Shown here in pieces: positions 21,377 through 33,337 of a DNA stretch of 64,000 nucleotides. Position 1 is the stretch's first letter. Each line of letters begins with the position of its first letter. The notes below the pieces were generated by a model. The model ran no database searches, had not been told where the DNA came from, and worked only from the letters and a program-made list of their open reading frames with translations. Made by a program: the position numbers and the translations under genes. The stretch covers positions 186,001-250,000 of the forward strand of contig CALYLX010000144.1 of assembly GCA_944990035.1 (NCBI GenBank). The letters are read 5' to 3'. This DNA is from Clitopilus passeckerianus. Lineage: Eukaryota > Basidiomycota > Agaricomycetes > Agaricales > Entolomataceae.

Positions 21377-22148
21377 TCAGGTGAGTTTCTTCCTCTTTTT
21401 ATACTCGGTGAGTATTTTCTTGGCGTTCCGCAGTTCCGACTCGGGCATCCATTCGTTGTCCGCTGATGGCCATCCCTTCCATTTTACGAGGTATCTGTGT
21501 CGCCCTTTGCCTTGTTTCTGATGGGCCACAATTGCTTCTATTTCGTATTCTTCTATTCCGTCGATTTCGTCAGGTGGCGGTTTAGAGAAGCTGGGTCCAT
21601 GCGCTTTGGTGGAGATGTAACGGGTGAGAAGTGACGCGTGAATCACCGGGTGGATCTTCCATCGTCTTGGCAGGTCGAGTTTATAGGTCAGGTGTCCTTT
21701 TACCTCAAGTATCTTGAAGGGTCCTTCTCGTTTGGGTGCTAGTTTCTTGGAGATGTTTCCTTGATTGAGATTTGTGGCTTCTAACCACACCTTTTCTCCG
21801 ACTTTGAATGGGGTGAACTGTCGTGTGATCTTCTCTGCCATGCGTTGCGCAGCAAGTGCATGTGCAGCATTTGCTTCATCGCGTGCTAGCAGAAGTTCCT
21901 TGATCCGTTTGTCAACTGCGGGAATTTTGCTAGTGGGAGCAACTGATGGGAGTGCAGGTGGTTCGTATCCCATCATTAGGTAGAATGGGGTTCGTTTGGT
22001 GACAGAGTGTGTTCGGCTGTTGTAGGAGAATTCTAGAGTGGTAATCCATTTGGACCAGGATTCGGGGTTCTGTGCACAGAAGATGCGGAGATAGGCATCA
22101 ATCTCCTGATTGATCCTTTCTGTCGCACCATCGGTTTGTGGGTGGTAG
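21377..22148 (-). pseudogene. A2 pol, 3' part: integrase C-terminus and chromodomain
   Basis: Continues the pol frame broken by A3 (the other part is 29359-32322). It carries the end of the integrase core, the GPY/F-type region (KREGPFKILEVKGHLTYKL) and a C-terminal chromodomain (HRYLVKWKGWPSADNEWMP) that in chromoviruses guides integration by binding histone marks. The frame is intact from the A3 junction to the stop at 21377. Confidence 0.9.
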
Positions 22149-22613
22149 TGTTAAGGCAGAGCCTAACAACTTAGGTAATACTGTTTACGCTCGATGTCTT
22201 TGATAAACAAAGACAGAGATTTGTCAGCAGCTGCGGCTGTACTGACGACCTGGTGAGATTGACGAAGCAAGGGACTTAAAGGCGAAATAGAGAACTAAGC
22301 AGTTAGGTAGATTGCCTAGGTCAAGCTGAGGAGCCTTGACCAAATGGTACAGGTTTATATACCTATCTAGTAGTTCTAAATATAGCACATGCGCAGCATG
22401 CTGAGTAAGTAATGAGTCATGCGCAGCATGATGAGTAAGTACATGAGTCAGAAAGAGTCAGATAAGGTATAAGTCTCTCACGATCGTGAGAGATGCGGAG
22501 TAAGCATGGAAAAAGATGAAAAATGCGCAGTGATGCGCAGCATATGTGAGTAATCGTGCATAGGTAAGCGGGCCGGGGTATGTAAGGAGAAACATGTAAG
22601 CAAAATCATAACA
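22149..22613 (-). repeat. A3 3' LTR
   Basis: 465 bp, TGTTA...TAACA. It shares GTCTTTGAT and GAAATAGAGAAC with the A3 5' LTR. Confidence 0.95.
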
Positions 22614-22646
22614 TTACCCTCTCGCTATCGTTGAAGTCTCCTGACT

Positions 22647-23512
22647 TCAATTCCTTCCTTTACCCCAGAAGTGACGGTCTATGCCCTTGTGGTAGCGTTG
22701 TGGGCAGCTAACCGGGTAATGGCCTGGGCCACGATGATGGCACAGACGACACACAAAACGAAAGCAATGACACTGTCGGTGTCTGCCTCCACAAATGTAG
22801 CATCTGAACCATCTGGGTGGTGGTGGTCTGTTGGCAAGGTATCCGGTGCGCGGCGCCTTCTGGGACGATACTGTCGAGGAAAGGTTCACCAGCGTTGGTG
22901 AGTCGGACTCTGGTGGGCTTTCGAATGCGGAGAGGTATGGCGTTGGAGGGTTTGCCATTGGGATTGATGTTTTCCTTGTTGTCGTTCTGTTCTTTTTGAC
23001 GAAGGGGTTATGTTTTATTTTGCGGCGGTGTGTAAATTGGTGACGGGAGGAAATGCTCGTAGGGTTCCGCAAACTTGACGTGCAGTGAGGATTGTGACTT
23101 CCTCTTCTTGACTTTCCTCAGGCCCCCAGGGATTGGAGGCAAGGGTTTCGAAGTCTGTCTCCTCTGGGTTGTTGAACCAGTTTTGTCGTTCGGGGAAGAA
23201 TTCGTCGAGGAAAGCTGTTCCTCCAATAGCAAAGAAGAGGTCTGTGAGGGTCTCCTCCGTTTCTCGATCAACTTTGTCCAAAAGTTGATCAAGATCGTCA
23301 GTGGTTTTCGCAAATTGGTGGCGCAGACGAGCCACTTCGTTGCGAGTTTCGGTTCGTCGGTTTTGGTAGATGGTTCCTTGTTCTCCCACAGCGGTGAGAG
23401 GGTTGTCGTTGCTGCTCCAGGCAGTATGCGTACGGAGCGCCGTAATAGCGGTATCGGATTTGAAGGTGTTGCGGATGATGGTGCGGTCGTAGGAAGAGGC
23501 ATTTTGAGACAT
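22647..23512 (-). pseudogene. ORF3 of A3, frame-broken as assembled
   Basis: Same protein as the A2 ORF3. The first 165 codons (23512-23015) are intact, but one-base losses in homopolymer runs (for example TTTTT where A2 has TTTTTT near 22995) and a short gap near 22880 shift the frame. The C-terminal knuckles are readable in 23072-22647. Confidence 0.8.
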
Positions 23513-23550
23513 TGTTATATAGTGGATGTGAGTGGGTTTGCTATGTGGTG

Positions 23551-26500
23551 TCAGGTGAGTTTCTTCCTCTTTTTATACTCGGTGAGTATTTTCTTGGCGT
23601 TCCGCAGTTCCGACTCGGGCATCCATTCGTTGTCCGCTGATGGCCATCCCTTCCATTTTACGAGGTATCTGTGTCGCCCTTTGCCTTGTTTCTGATGGGC
23701 CACAATTGCTTCTATTTCGTATTCTTCTATTCCGTCGATTTCGTCAGGTGGCGGTTTAGAGAAGCTGGGTCCATGCGCTTTGGTGGAGATGTAACGGGTG
23801 AGAAGTGACGCGTGAATCACCGGGTGGATCTTCCATCGTCTTGGCAGGTCGAGTTTATAGGTCAGGTGTCCTTTTACCTCAAGTATCTTGAAGGGTCCTT
23901 CTCGTTTGGGTGCTAGTTTCTTGGAGATGTTTCCTTGATTGAGATTTGTGGCTTCTAACCACACCTTTTCTCCGACTTTGAATGGGGTGAACTGTCGTGT
24001 GATCTTCTCTGCCATGCGTTGCGCAGCAAGTGCATGTGCAGCATTTGCTTCATCGCGTGCTAGCAGAAGTTCCTTGATCCGTTTGTCAACTGCGGGAATT
24101 TTGCTAGTGGGAGCAACTGATGGGAGTGCAGGTGGTTCGTATCCCATCATTAGGTAGAATGGGGTTCGTTTGGTGACAGAGTGTGTTCGGCTGTTGTAGG
24201 AGAATTCTAGAGTGGTAATCCATTTGGACCAGGATTCGGGGTTCTGTGCACAGAAGATGCGGAGATAGGCATCAATCTCCTGATTGATCCTTTCTGTCGC
24301 ACCATCGGTTTGTGGGTGGTAGGCGGTGCTCATGTTGAGCTTGATTCCAAGGAGTCGTCCCATTTCTTGGAAAACTTTAGAGGCGAATTGAGGTCCTCTG
24401 TCTGAAATTCCTTTGTCGGGAAGTCCAAAGCGACGGTAAACGTTGTCAATGTAGGCGTTTGCAGTTCCTGTGGCGTCGATTTTCTTTGTGCAAGGGATGA
24501 AAATTGCCCCTTCGTAGCTCCATGGTCGACCACGGCCATAATGCTATCGAAACCATCACTCTCTGGGAGATCCGTGTGAAAATCGTACGTCACTAGCGAA
24601 AATGGCCTAGTGGTTTCGGATTTGATGGGCATTAATGGTGGAGCGGTGGGGTGGCGATTGATTTTCATTTGCTGGCACATTGCACAGCCCTGCACAAAGT
24701 TCTTGATGAACACTGACATCCCTGGCCACCAGTAGTCCTTCCGGACTTTTTCCAGTGTCCCAAATTGTCCAGGGTGTCCTGCGCTGGGTAGATCGTGATA
24801 ACGTTGGACTATCTTCCTTCGGAGGTCTTCGTCATCTGGTACCACACACTTGTCCTTGTAGTACAAGATGCCATCGTCAAATTTCCAGTCTTCCAGGTTT
24901 GATCGGATTGGTGGGGGTCCGTCTTCTTTGGCGGTGCGAATGGCGTCAACAATCAGTTTGTCATTGACCATCTTGTGTACAATTTCGTCCTTTAGTTCAA
25001 TGTCAATTGAGCGAAGGAAGAGCTTGTCGGGGAGGAGAATGATGTCTTCGTTGTCGGTGTCTTCACCTGGGATGTGGTCTGGTCGTCGAGATAGTGCGTC
25101 AGATTGTATCATCTTTGCACCAGGGGTGTGTACAAGTTTGATGTTAAACTGGGATAGCATCAAATTCCATCTTGCTTGTCGTCGGTTCAACTTCCGGGCT
25201 TCTCGGAAGTATGTGAGGTTTTGTGATCGGATAGAATCACAACTGAATGTTGGGATCCATGGAAGTAGTGTCGCCAGGTTTCTAATGCGCGGATAATGCC
25301 TAGAAGTTCTCGGTCGTAGATTTCATAGTTCCGTTCTGTTTCCGAGAACGATTTAGATATGAAACCACATGGGTGCCATGATCCGTTGGCGTCACGTTGT
25401 TGTAGGACTGCTCCTGTTGCATGTTTTGAGGCGTCGCTTTCCACCACAAATGGCTTCGTGGGATCAGGCATCAGCAACACAGGCGCTTCCAGGAATTTGT
25501 CTTTCAGGGTAGTGAAAGCTTTGTGACATTCATTGGTCCATTCCCATTTCTTGTCTTTCTTGGTGAGTTCGTTCAGCGGTTTGGCAATTTCCGCATATTT
25601 TCCGATGAACCTGCGGTAAAAGTTTCCGAATCCTAGGAATGATCGGACTTCCTTTACTGTAGTTGGCGTAGGCCAGTCGCGCATCCCTGCAAGTTTGACA
25701 GGGTCCATGGAGATCTTGTTTGGTTCAATGATGAACCCAAGGTATTCCACTCTTGTGGTGTCAAATTGGCATTTCTCTGCTTTGAGGTAGAGATCGTTGT
25801 TTTGTAGTCTTTGTAAGACTCTGCGTGTGCGTTCTCGGTGTTTTTCTGGATCGTTGGAGAAGATGAGGATGTCGTCCATGTAGATGATGACCCATCCTTC
25901 GTCTATCATGTCTCGGAAAAGGTGGTTCATCATTGCTTGGAAGGTACCGGGTGAGTTCATTAGTCCAAAGAACATCACCATTGGTTCAAATAACCCTCGG
26001 TTGGTCTTGAACGCTGCTTTCCATTGGTCACCATCTTTGATGCGGATGTTGTGATATCCCCATCGAATGTCGAGTTTGGTGAAGACAGTTGCTCCTTTGA
26101 GTTTATCGATGAGTTCGCTAGCCAGCGGTAAGGGGTAAGCGTTAGGTATTGTTCCTTCGTTGAGTCGTCGGTAATCCTGACATGGTCTCAGGGCTTCCGA
26201 GTCTTTCTTTGCAACAAAGAAGAACGGAGATGCTTGTGGGGAGTTGGATTCTCGGATGTATCCTTTGGCTAGATTTTCCTTGAGAAACTCGTCGAGTTTT
26301 TCTTGCTCTAAGGGGCTGAGCGGATAGACCTTGCAGTCTTTTGGCACGAAATCTGTCTTCAGATCTATGGCGTGATCCCAGGGTCGGCTTGGTGGGAATC
26401 GTTCAGATGCTGCTTTCTCAAAGACTTTTCTGTAGTCTTGAAGATAGTCGGGGATGATTTCGTCAAGGGATTTCTTTGGTTCCTTATCTTCTCGTTTATG

Positions 26501-27282
26501 TTCCAGAGCTTGCGAAATTGATGTTTTCGCACGTATCCACACCTGCTGTGTGTGGTGTCTGGTTGCTGGATGGTGTGTTACCACCGTCTGTCGTATTGTG
26601 GTAGTTGGCCTGATTGGCCCGTACACAAGGTAATCCTTTGTGTGTTCCTGCGTAAGTGGGGGTTCCTCCTTGGTGAATATTCCGACTGCCGGTTCGTTCT
26701 GGCAGTATGCGATGAGAAAATCTTCATTGATCTCTTCTCCGTCTTCGACTATTCGGAAATAGTCGCTAAGTCCTTCTGATTTTCCGGGATTCTCTTCGGA
26801 ACAATCAGGTGCTGGGGTAGGTGGCGTGTTTTCCTCTAGTAGTTGTTCTCGGATGGCTCTCATCCGCTTGATGTCTACTGCTCGCATCAATGTTTGCGAC
26901 AGTCGTTGGGTAATGCGTGATTCGTCGATTTCGAGTGTGCCGTCGCTCCACGATATGATTGGATCTACCCGTTTTAGCCAGGGTAATCCAAAAATCAGGT
27001 GGTCTTTCCCGAGTCCAGTGACAAAACATCTTTCCTTGATGATGGCTGTCCCTATCTTGGCAATAACCCAGGTAAAGTGGGTAATAGTTCCTTGTTTGTT
27101 CAGGGTGCCATCAACGTTTCGTGCTGTAATCGGTTGTCGGAGTGGGAGTAGTGGGAGGTGATGTGTCTTGGCGAAGACGGAGTCGATAAATGACCCTTGC
27201 GCTCCAGAGTCAATGAGAGCTTTTGTGCCGGCGATTGTTGTATTTCCATCTAGGGGTCTTGTAGAGAGATTGGGATACGCAT
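23551..27282 (-). pseudogene. A3 pol: protease, reverse transcriptase, RNase H, integrase, chromodomain (frame-broken as assembled)
   Basis: Polyprotein that copies element RNA and integrates the DNA. In order: protease with the D-S-G triad (ALIDSGAQ), reverse transcriptase with YMDD (WVIIYMDDILIFS) and [11 protein letters not shown], RNase H (VESDASKHATGAVL), integrase zinc finger (H..H..CAMCQQMK), integrase DDE core ([33 protein letters not shown]) and chromodomain (HRYLVKWKGW). Frame breaks: an extra AG near 27266, a four- versus five-T run near 25220 and a four- versus five-C run near 24510. A2 is intact at the last two sites. The ATG at 27282 is 43 nt after the gag stop, but the pol frame is already open upstream of it. 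Confidence 0.9.
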
Positions 27283-27325
27283 AGATTCAGCATAAAAATC
27301 AGTAGCTACAAGTACACTGGAAATA

Positions 27326-28297
27326 TCAATCGGGCGAGGAAGTACTGACGTCGGCTTTGCAGTCTTCCTCTTTAAAACCCTCAGCCTCTGCTTCAGTGTA
27401 GAATTCAGCGGCTTCTTCTTGGGGCATGTCAGCTAGGACTGCTCTGACATATTTGATCAACTCGGCTCCCTTCTCAGGTTTCTTGTGGAATCGGCTGTCG
27501 TTGTTGCTAGGGTAGGTTCTTCCAAAATTCTTCCTTTGAAGACATTGTTGGATCGTGTGACCTTTCTTGGAGCAATAGTAGCACAAGTTGTTCTTCTTGT
27601 GATGTTCTCTTTCCTCCTGGGTGAGGCGGCGTTTGGGTGGATCAGTGGTGAAACGATCAACATCCATAGCCATTGGGTCTCGGGCTCCAGTAGGTGTTTT
27701 GTAAGCACCTTTGACCATATCAGATGTCTTGATGATACGGGTATGTCCCATGATTGTCTTGGCACGTCGCCAGTTGTTGTCAAACTGGACGGCTTTCTTG
27801 ACCCAATCGTCGAATGTGGTAGGAGGGAATCGGAAAAGAGAATTTTCTCTCGGAGTTTGGGGTAAGTCCTTCCATGAAGATCTCAATCTTTGCAGTGTCA
27901 CCGCTGAGATCAGTTCGTGCAAGAATATTCTTGAAGACGGTGACAAATTCGTCAGCTGTCCCATCCTGTCGTAAGGCTTTGAGTTGGAGGAGTGCGGCAG
28001 CTTTGTCGTCGGTAGGGAAAAGGCTTCTTTGAATTGGTTGATAAATTCAGCGTAGGTGGCTTTCCTTTCAGCTGCTGAATATTTATCGTGAAATTCTAAT
28101 CCCCATGCTGCTGCAGTTCCTTCTTTGAGGAAGGATAGGGCGATGCGAATCTTCTTGTCATCTTCGAGTTGGTTGAGGTTGTTTAGGATGAGGTAGTCTT
28201 CAAGTTCCTGAATGAACTTTCTGGTCTTGGATCGGTCTCCGGAGAACGTTTGGGGTTTGGCTCCAATGTCCTTCTTGTTGTTGTTGTCTTGTGACAT
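27326..28297 (-). CDS. A3 gag: capsid/nucleocapsid protein
   Basis: Forms the virus-like particle and packages element RNA. The ATG at 28297 (MSQDNNNKKDIG) is the first AUG after the predicted RNA start and aligns with the start of the family B Gag core. It contains a capsid-like helical region (KFIQELEDYLILNNLNQLED, ALSFLKEGTAAAWGLEF) and a CCHC zinc knuckle (CYYCSKKGHTIQQC). Compared with family B, about 60 codons between 28020 and 27830 are read in the wrong frame: one T is missing from a run near 28015 and one C is added near 27830, so the ORF stays open but that segment is scrambled. The frame is also open, without any AUG, for about 145 codons upstream. Confidence 0.8.
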   Translation of the reverse strand: MSQDNNNKKDIGAKPQTFSGDRSKTRKFIQELEDYLILNNLNQLEDDKKIRIALSFLKEGTAAAWGLEFHDKYSAAERKATYAEFINQFKEAFSLPTTKLPHSSNSKPYDRMGQLTNLSPSSRIFLHELISAVTLQRLRSSWKDLPQTPRENSLFRFPPTTFDDWVKKAVQFDNNWRRAKTIMGHTRIIKTSDMVKGAYKTPTGARDPMAMDVDRFTTDPPKRRLTQEEREHHKKNNLCYYCSKKGHTIQQCLQRKNFGRTYPSNNDSRFHKKPEKGAELIKYVRAVLADMPQEEAAEFYTEAEAEGFKEEDCKADVSTSSPD

Positions 28298-28880
28298 TTC
28301 GTAGTCGAAATCGAAGTCGGTCTCTGGTTCAATTGTTTCTGCACTGGGGCGCTCCTCTGGCTCAGCTGTGGGGCTCTCCTCTAGCTGTTGTTGTACTTGG
28401 TGTTCTTCTTCTTCCTCTTCGGGCAAGACAGAAGCGCTGGTAGACGGGACTAGTGATGGGTTCCTGGATATTGCTGTGGGTAATGGTGCGAAGCGTCGCT
28501 GTTCCTCCTCGTCTACTTCAATGTCGTGTTCTCGTTGAGCTCGGACAATAGCAGGGGTCTTATGAGGTCGTTCAGGGGTAGGGAAGTCTAGAGCGTGGAA
28601 GTGTCTGCTTTCAACGGCAACGGTGGTGAATGTGAATTTGCCAAGGGAGAGAGGCGTAGCACCAGCGGTTATTGTTGTGATTAAAACCGCAGTAGCTTCC
28701 GTTGGTGAACTTGTAGACGTTGTTGGTTCCTTCTACTAGAGTGGTATTTCGTGGCGGGTGGTCTGCCCTGTGTACGACCGTGGTGACTGAGTGGTAGCCG
28801 CAACGGCAATCGGCCTGTTGCGTGCTTCTGCTGTGTTGTCGTGGGGTGGGCCTGCGCTAACAATGAGCGGGCCTTCTGAA

Positions 28881-28891
28881 CAGCTTGACCT
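28881..28891 (-). promoter_or_regulatory. Self-priming primer binding site, family A
   Basis: Two nt after the 5' LTR (element sense) comes AGGTCAAGCTG, perfectly complementary to CAGCTTGACCT at the predicted RNA 5' end inside the LTR (complement of 29063-29073). No match to a tRNA 3' end (TGG start) is seen. This is the Tf1/sushi self-priming arrangement. The same sites lie at 585-595 and 33920-33930. Confidence 0.85.
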
Positions 28892-28893
28892 TT

Positions 28894-29358
28894 TGTTAAG
28901 GCAGAGCCTAACAACTTAGGTAATACTGTTTACGCTCGATGTCTTTGATAAACAAAGACAGAGATTTGTCAGCAGCTGCGGCTGTACTGACGACCTGGTG
29001 AGATTGACGAAGCAAGGGACTTAAAGGCGAAATAGAGAACTAAGCAGTTAGGTAGATTGCCTAGGTCAAGCTGAGGAGCCTTGACCAAATGGTACAGGTT
29101 TATATACCTATCTAGTAGTTCTAAATATAGCACATGCGCAGCATGCTGAGTAAGTAATGAGTCATGCGCAGCATGATGAGTAAGTACATGAGTCAGAAAG
29201 AGTCAGATAAGGTATAAGTCTCTCACGATCGTGAGAGATGCGGAGTAAGCATGGAAAAAGATGAAAAATGCGCAGTGATGCGCAGCATATGTGAGTAATC
29301 GTGCATAGGTAAGCGGGCCGGGGTATGTAAGGAGAAACATGTAAGCAAAATCATAACA
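28894..29358 (-). repeat. A3 5' LTR with predicted promoter
   Basis: 465 bp. In element sense U3 contains the palindrome CTCTCACGATCGTGAGAG and TGAGTCA/TGACTCA sites, a TATATAAA box, and 33 nt from the box start the predicted RNA start CAGCTTGACCT. Confidence 0.95.
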
Positions 29359-32322
29359 GGTAGGCGGTGCTCATGTTGAGCTTGATTCCAAGGAGTCGTC
29401 CCATTTCTTGGAAAACTTTAGAGGCGAATTGAGGTCCTCTGTCTGAAATTCCTTTGTCGGGAAGTCCAAAGCGACGGTAAACGTTGTCAATGTAGGCGTT
29501 TGCAGTTCCTGTGGCGTCGATTTTCTTTGTGCAAGGGATGAAAATTGCCCCCTTCGTAGCTCCATGGTCGACCACGGCCATAATGCTATCGAAACCATCA
29601 CTCTCTGGGAGATCCGTGTGAAAATCGTACGTCACTAGCGAAAATGGCCTAGTGGTTTCGGATTTGATGGGCATTAATGGTGGAGCGGTGGGGTGGCGAT
29701 TGATTTTCATTTGCTGGCACATTGCACAGCCCTGCACAAAGTTCTTGATGAACACTGACATCCCTGGCCACCAGTAGTCCTTCCGGACTTTTTCCAGTGT
29801 CCCAAATTGTCCAGGGTGTCCTGCGCTGGGTAGATCGTGATAACGTTGGACTATCTTCCTTCGGAGGTCTTCGTCATCTGGTACCACACACTTGTCCTTG
29901 TAGTACAAGATGCCATCGTCAAATTTCCAGTCTTCCAGGTTTGATCGGATTGGTGGGGGTCCGTCTTCTTTGGCGGTGCGAATGGCGTCAACAATCAGTT
30001 TGTCATTGACCATCTTGTGTACAATTTCGTCCTTTAGTTCAATGTCAATTGAGCGAAGGAAGAGCTTGTCGGGGAGGAGAATGATGTCTTCGTTGTCGGT
30101 GTCTTCACCTGGGATGTGGTCTGGTCGTCGAGATAGTGCGTCAGATTGTATCATCTTTGCACCAGGGGTGTGTACAAGTTTGATGTTAAACTGGGATAGC
30201 ATCAAATTCCATCTTGCTTGTCGTCGGTTCAACTTCCGGGCTTCTCGGAAGTATGTGAGGTTTTTGTGATCGGATAGAATCACAACTGAATGTTGGGATC
30301 CATGGAAGTAGTGTCGCCAGGTTTCTAATGCGCGGATAATGCCTAGAAGTTCTCGGTCGTAGATTTCATAGTTCCGTTCTGTTTCCGAGAACGATTTAGA
30401 TATGAAACCACATGGGTGCCATGATCCGTTGGCGTCACGTTGTTGTAGGACTGCTCCTGTTGCATGTTTTGAGGCGTCGCTTTCCACCACAAATGGCTTC
30501 GTGGGATCAGGCATCAGCAACACAGGCGCTTCCAGGAATTTGTCTTTCAGGGTAGTGAAAGCTTTGTGACATTCATTGGTCCATTCCCATTTCTTGTCTT
30601 TCTTGGTGAGTTCGTTCAGCGGTTTGGCAATTTCCGCATATTTTCCGATGAACCTGCGGTAAAAGTTTCCGAATCCTAGGAATGATCGGACTTCCTTTAC
30701 TGTAGTTGGCGTAGGCCAGTCGCGCATCCCTGCAAGTTTGACAGGGTCCATGGAGATCTTGTTTGGTTCAATGATGAACCCAAGGTATTCCACTCTTGTG
30801 GTGTCAAATTGGCATTTCTCTGCTTTGAGGTAGAGATCGTTGTTTTGTAGTCTTTGTAAGACTCTGCGTGTGCGTTCTCGGTGTTTTTCTGGATCGTTGG
30901 AGAAGATGAGGATGTCGTCCATGTAGATGATGACCCATCCTTCGTCTATCATGTCTCGGAAAAGGTGGTTCATCATTGCTTGGAAGGTACCGGGTGAGTT
31001 CATTAGTCCAAAGAACATCACCATTGGTTCAAATAACCCTCGGTTGGTCTTGAACGCTGCTTTCCATTGGTCACCATCTTTGATGCGGATGTTGTGATAT
31101 CCCCATCGAATGTCGAGTTTGGTGAAGACAGTTGCTCCTTTGAGTTTATCGATGAGTTCGCTAGCCAGCGGTAAGGGGTAAGCGTTAGGTATTGTTCCTT
31201 CGTTGAGTCGTCGGTAATCCTGACATGGTCTCAGGGCTTCCGAGTCTTTCTTTGCAACAAAGAAGAACGGAGATGCTTGTGGGGAGTTGGATTCTCGGAT
31301 GTATCCTTTGGCTAGATTTTCCTTGAGAAACTCGTCGAGTTTTTCTTGCTCTAAGGGGCTGAGCGGATAGACCTTGCAGTCTTTTGGCACGAAATCTGTC
31401 TTCAGATCTATGGCGTGATCCCAGGGTCGGCTTGGTGGGAATCGTTCAGATGCTGCTTTCTCAAAGACTTTTCTGTAGTCTTGAAGATAGTCGGGGATGA
31501 TTTCGTCAAGGGATTTCTTTGGTTCCTTATCTTCTCGTTTATGTTCCAGAGCTTGCGAAATTGATGTTTTCGCACGTATCCACACCTGCTGTGTGTGGTG
31601 TCTGGTTGCTGGATGGTGTGTTACCACCGTCTGTCGTATTGTGGTAGTTGGCCTGATTGGCCCGTACACAAGGTAATCCTTTGTGTGTTCCTGCGTAAGT
31701 GGGGGTTCCTCCTTGGTGAATATTCCGACTGCCGGTTCGTTCTGGCAGTATGCGATGAGAAAATCTTCATTGATCTCTTCTCCGTCTTCGACTATTCGGA
31801 AATAGTCGCTAAGTCCTTCTGATTTTCCGGGATTCTCTTCGAACAATCAGGTGCTGGGGTAGGTGGCGTGTTTTCCTCTAGTAGTTGTTCTCGGATGGCT
31901 CTCATCCGCTTGATGTCTACTGCTCGCATCAATGTTTGCGACAGTCGTTGGGTAATGCGTGATTCGTCGATTTCGAGTGTGCCGTCGCTCCACGATATGA
32001 TTGGATCTACCCGTTTTAGCCAGGGTAATCCAAAAATCAGGTGGTCTTTCCCGAGTCCAGTGACAAAACATCTTTCCTTGATGATGGCTGTCCCTATCTT
32101 GGCAATAACCCAGGTAAAGTGGGTAATAGTTCCTTGTTTGTTCAGGGTGCCATCAACGTTTCGTGCTGTAATCGGTTGTCGGAGTGGGAGTAGTGGGAGG
32201 TGATGTGTCTTGGCGAAGACGGAGTCGATAAATGACCCTTGCGCTCCAGAGTCAATGAGAGCTTTTGTGCCGGCGATTGTTGTATTTCCATCTAGGGGTC
32301 TTGTAGAGATTGGGATACGCAT
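29359..32322 (-). pseudogene. A2 pol, 5' part: protease to integrase core
   Basis: Begins with ATG 32322 (MRIPISTRPLDG) and the protease motif ALIDSGAQGSFID. One missing G near 31842 (TTCGAACAA, where A3 has TTCGGAACAA) splits the frame; from there to the A3 junction an uninterrupted 831-codon frame covers reverse transcriptase (YMDD), RNase H, the integrase zinc finger and most of the DDE core. It is cut at 29359 by A3 and resumes at 22148. Confidence 0.9.
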
Positions 32323-32411
32323 AGATTCAGCATAAAAATCAGTAGCTACAAGTATACTGGAAATATCAATCGGGCGAGGAAGTACTGACGTCGGCTTTGC
32401 AGTCTTCCTCT

Positions 32412-33337
32412 TTAAAAACCCTCAGCCTCTGCTTCAGTGTAGAATTCAGCGGCTTCTTCTTGGGGCATGTCAGCTAGGACTGCTCTGACATATTTGATCA
32501 ACTCGGCTCCCTTCTCAGGTTTCTTGTGGAATCGGCTGTCGTTGTTGCTAGGGTAGGTTCTTCCAAAATTCTTCCTTTGAAGACATTGTTGGATCGTGTG
32601 ACCTTTCTTGGAGCAATAGTAGCACAAGTTGTTCTTCTTGTGATGTTCTCTTTCCTCCTGGGTGAGGCGGCGTTTGGGTGGATCAGTGGTGAAACGATCA
32701 ACATCCATAGCCATTGGGTCTCGGGCTCCAGTAGGTGTTTTGTAAGCACCTTTGACCATATCAGATGTCTTGATGATACGGGTATGTCCCATGATTGTCT
32801 TGGCACGTCGCCAGTTGTTGTCAAACTGGACGGCTTTCTTGACCCAATCGTCGAATGTGGTAGGAGGAATCGGAAAAGAGAATTTTCTCTCGGAGTTTGG
32901 GGTAAGTCCTTCCATGAAGATCTCAATCTTTGCAGTGTCACCGCTGAGATCAGTTCGTGCAAGAATATTCTTGAAGACGGTGACAAATTCGTCAGCTGTC
33001 CCATCCTGTCGTAAGGCTTTGAGTTGGAGGAGTGCGGCAGCTTTGTCGTCGGTAGGGAAAAGGCTTCTTTGAATTGGTTGATAAATTCAGCGTAGGTGGC
33101 TTTCCTTTCAGCTGCTGAATATTTATCGTGAAATTCTAATCCCCATGCTGCTGCAGTTCCTTCTTTGAGGAAGGATAGGGCGATGCGAATCTTCTTGTCA
33201 TCTTCGAGTTGGTTGAGGTTGTTTAGGATGAGGTAGTCTTCAAGTTCCTGAATGAACTTTCTGGTCTTGGATCGGTCTCCGGAGAACGTTTGGGGTTTGG
33301 CTCCAATGTCCTTCTTGTTGTTGTTGTCTTGTGACAT
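32412..33337 (-). pseudogene. A2 gag, frame-broken as assembled
   Basis: Same Gag as A3, ATG at 33337. It shares with A3 the missing T near 33056 and lacks the compensating C near 32870, so the second half (from IFMEGLTPNSERKFSFPIPP through the CCHC knuckle) is in another frame. One extra A near 32416 replaces the last residues with an earlier stop. Confidence 0.85.

Larger units (their letters stand above)
22149..29358 (-). mobile_element. Family A Ty3/gypsy element A3 (inner), nested in A2, TSD GGTAG
   Basis: Complete 7.2-kb element on the minus strand with 465-bp LTRs at 22149-22613 (3') and 28894-29358 (5') that look identical. GGTAG flanks both sides (22144-22148 and 29359-29363). It is inserted in the integrase region of A2 in the same orientation. 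Coding regions match A2 closely; most differences are one-base homopolymer length changes. Confidence 0.97.

Noticed and set aside
28681..28914. 77-codon ORF repeated at 385-618, 28681-28914 and 33720-33953
   Set aside because: It lies across the family A LTR/leader, begins with TTG and has no AUG; it repeats only because the leader repeats. The Gag-frame extension is the more protein-like frame.
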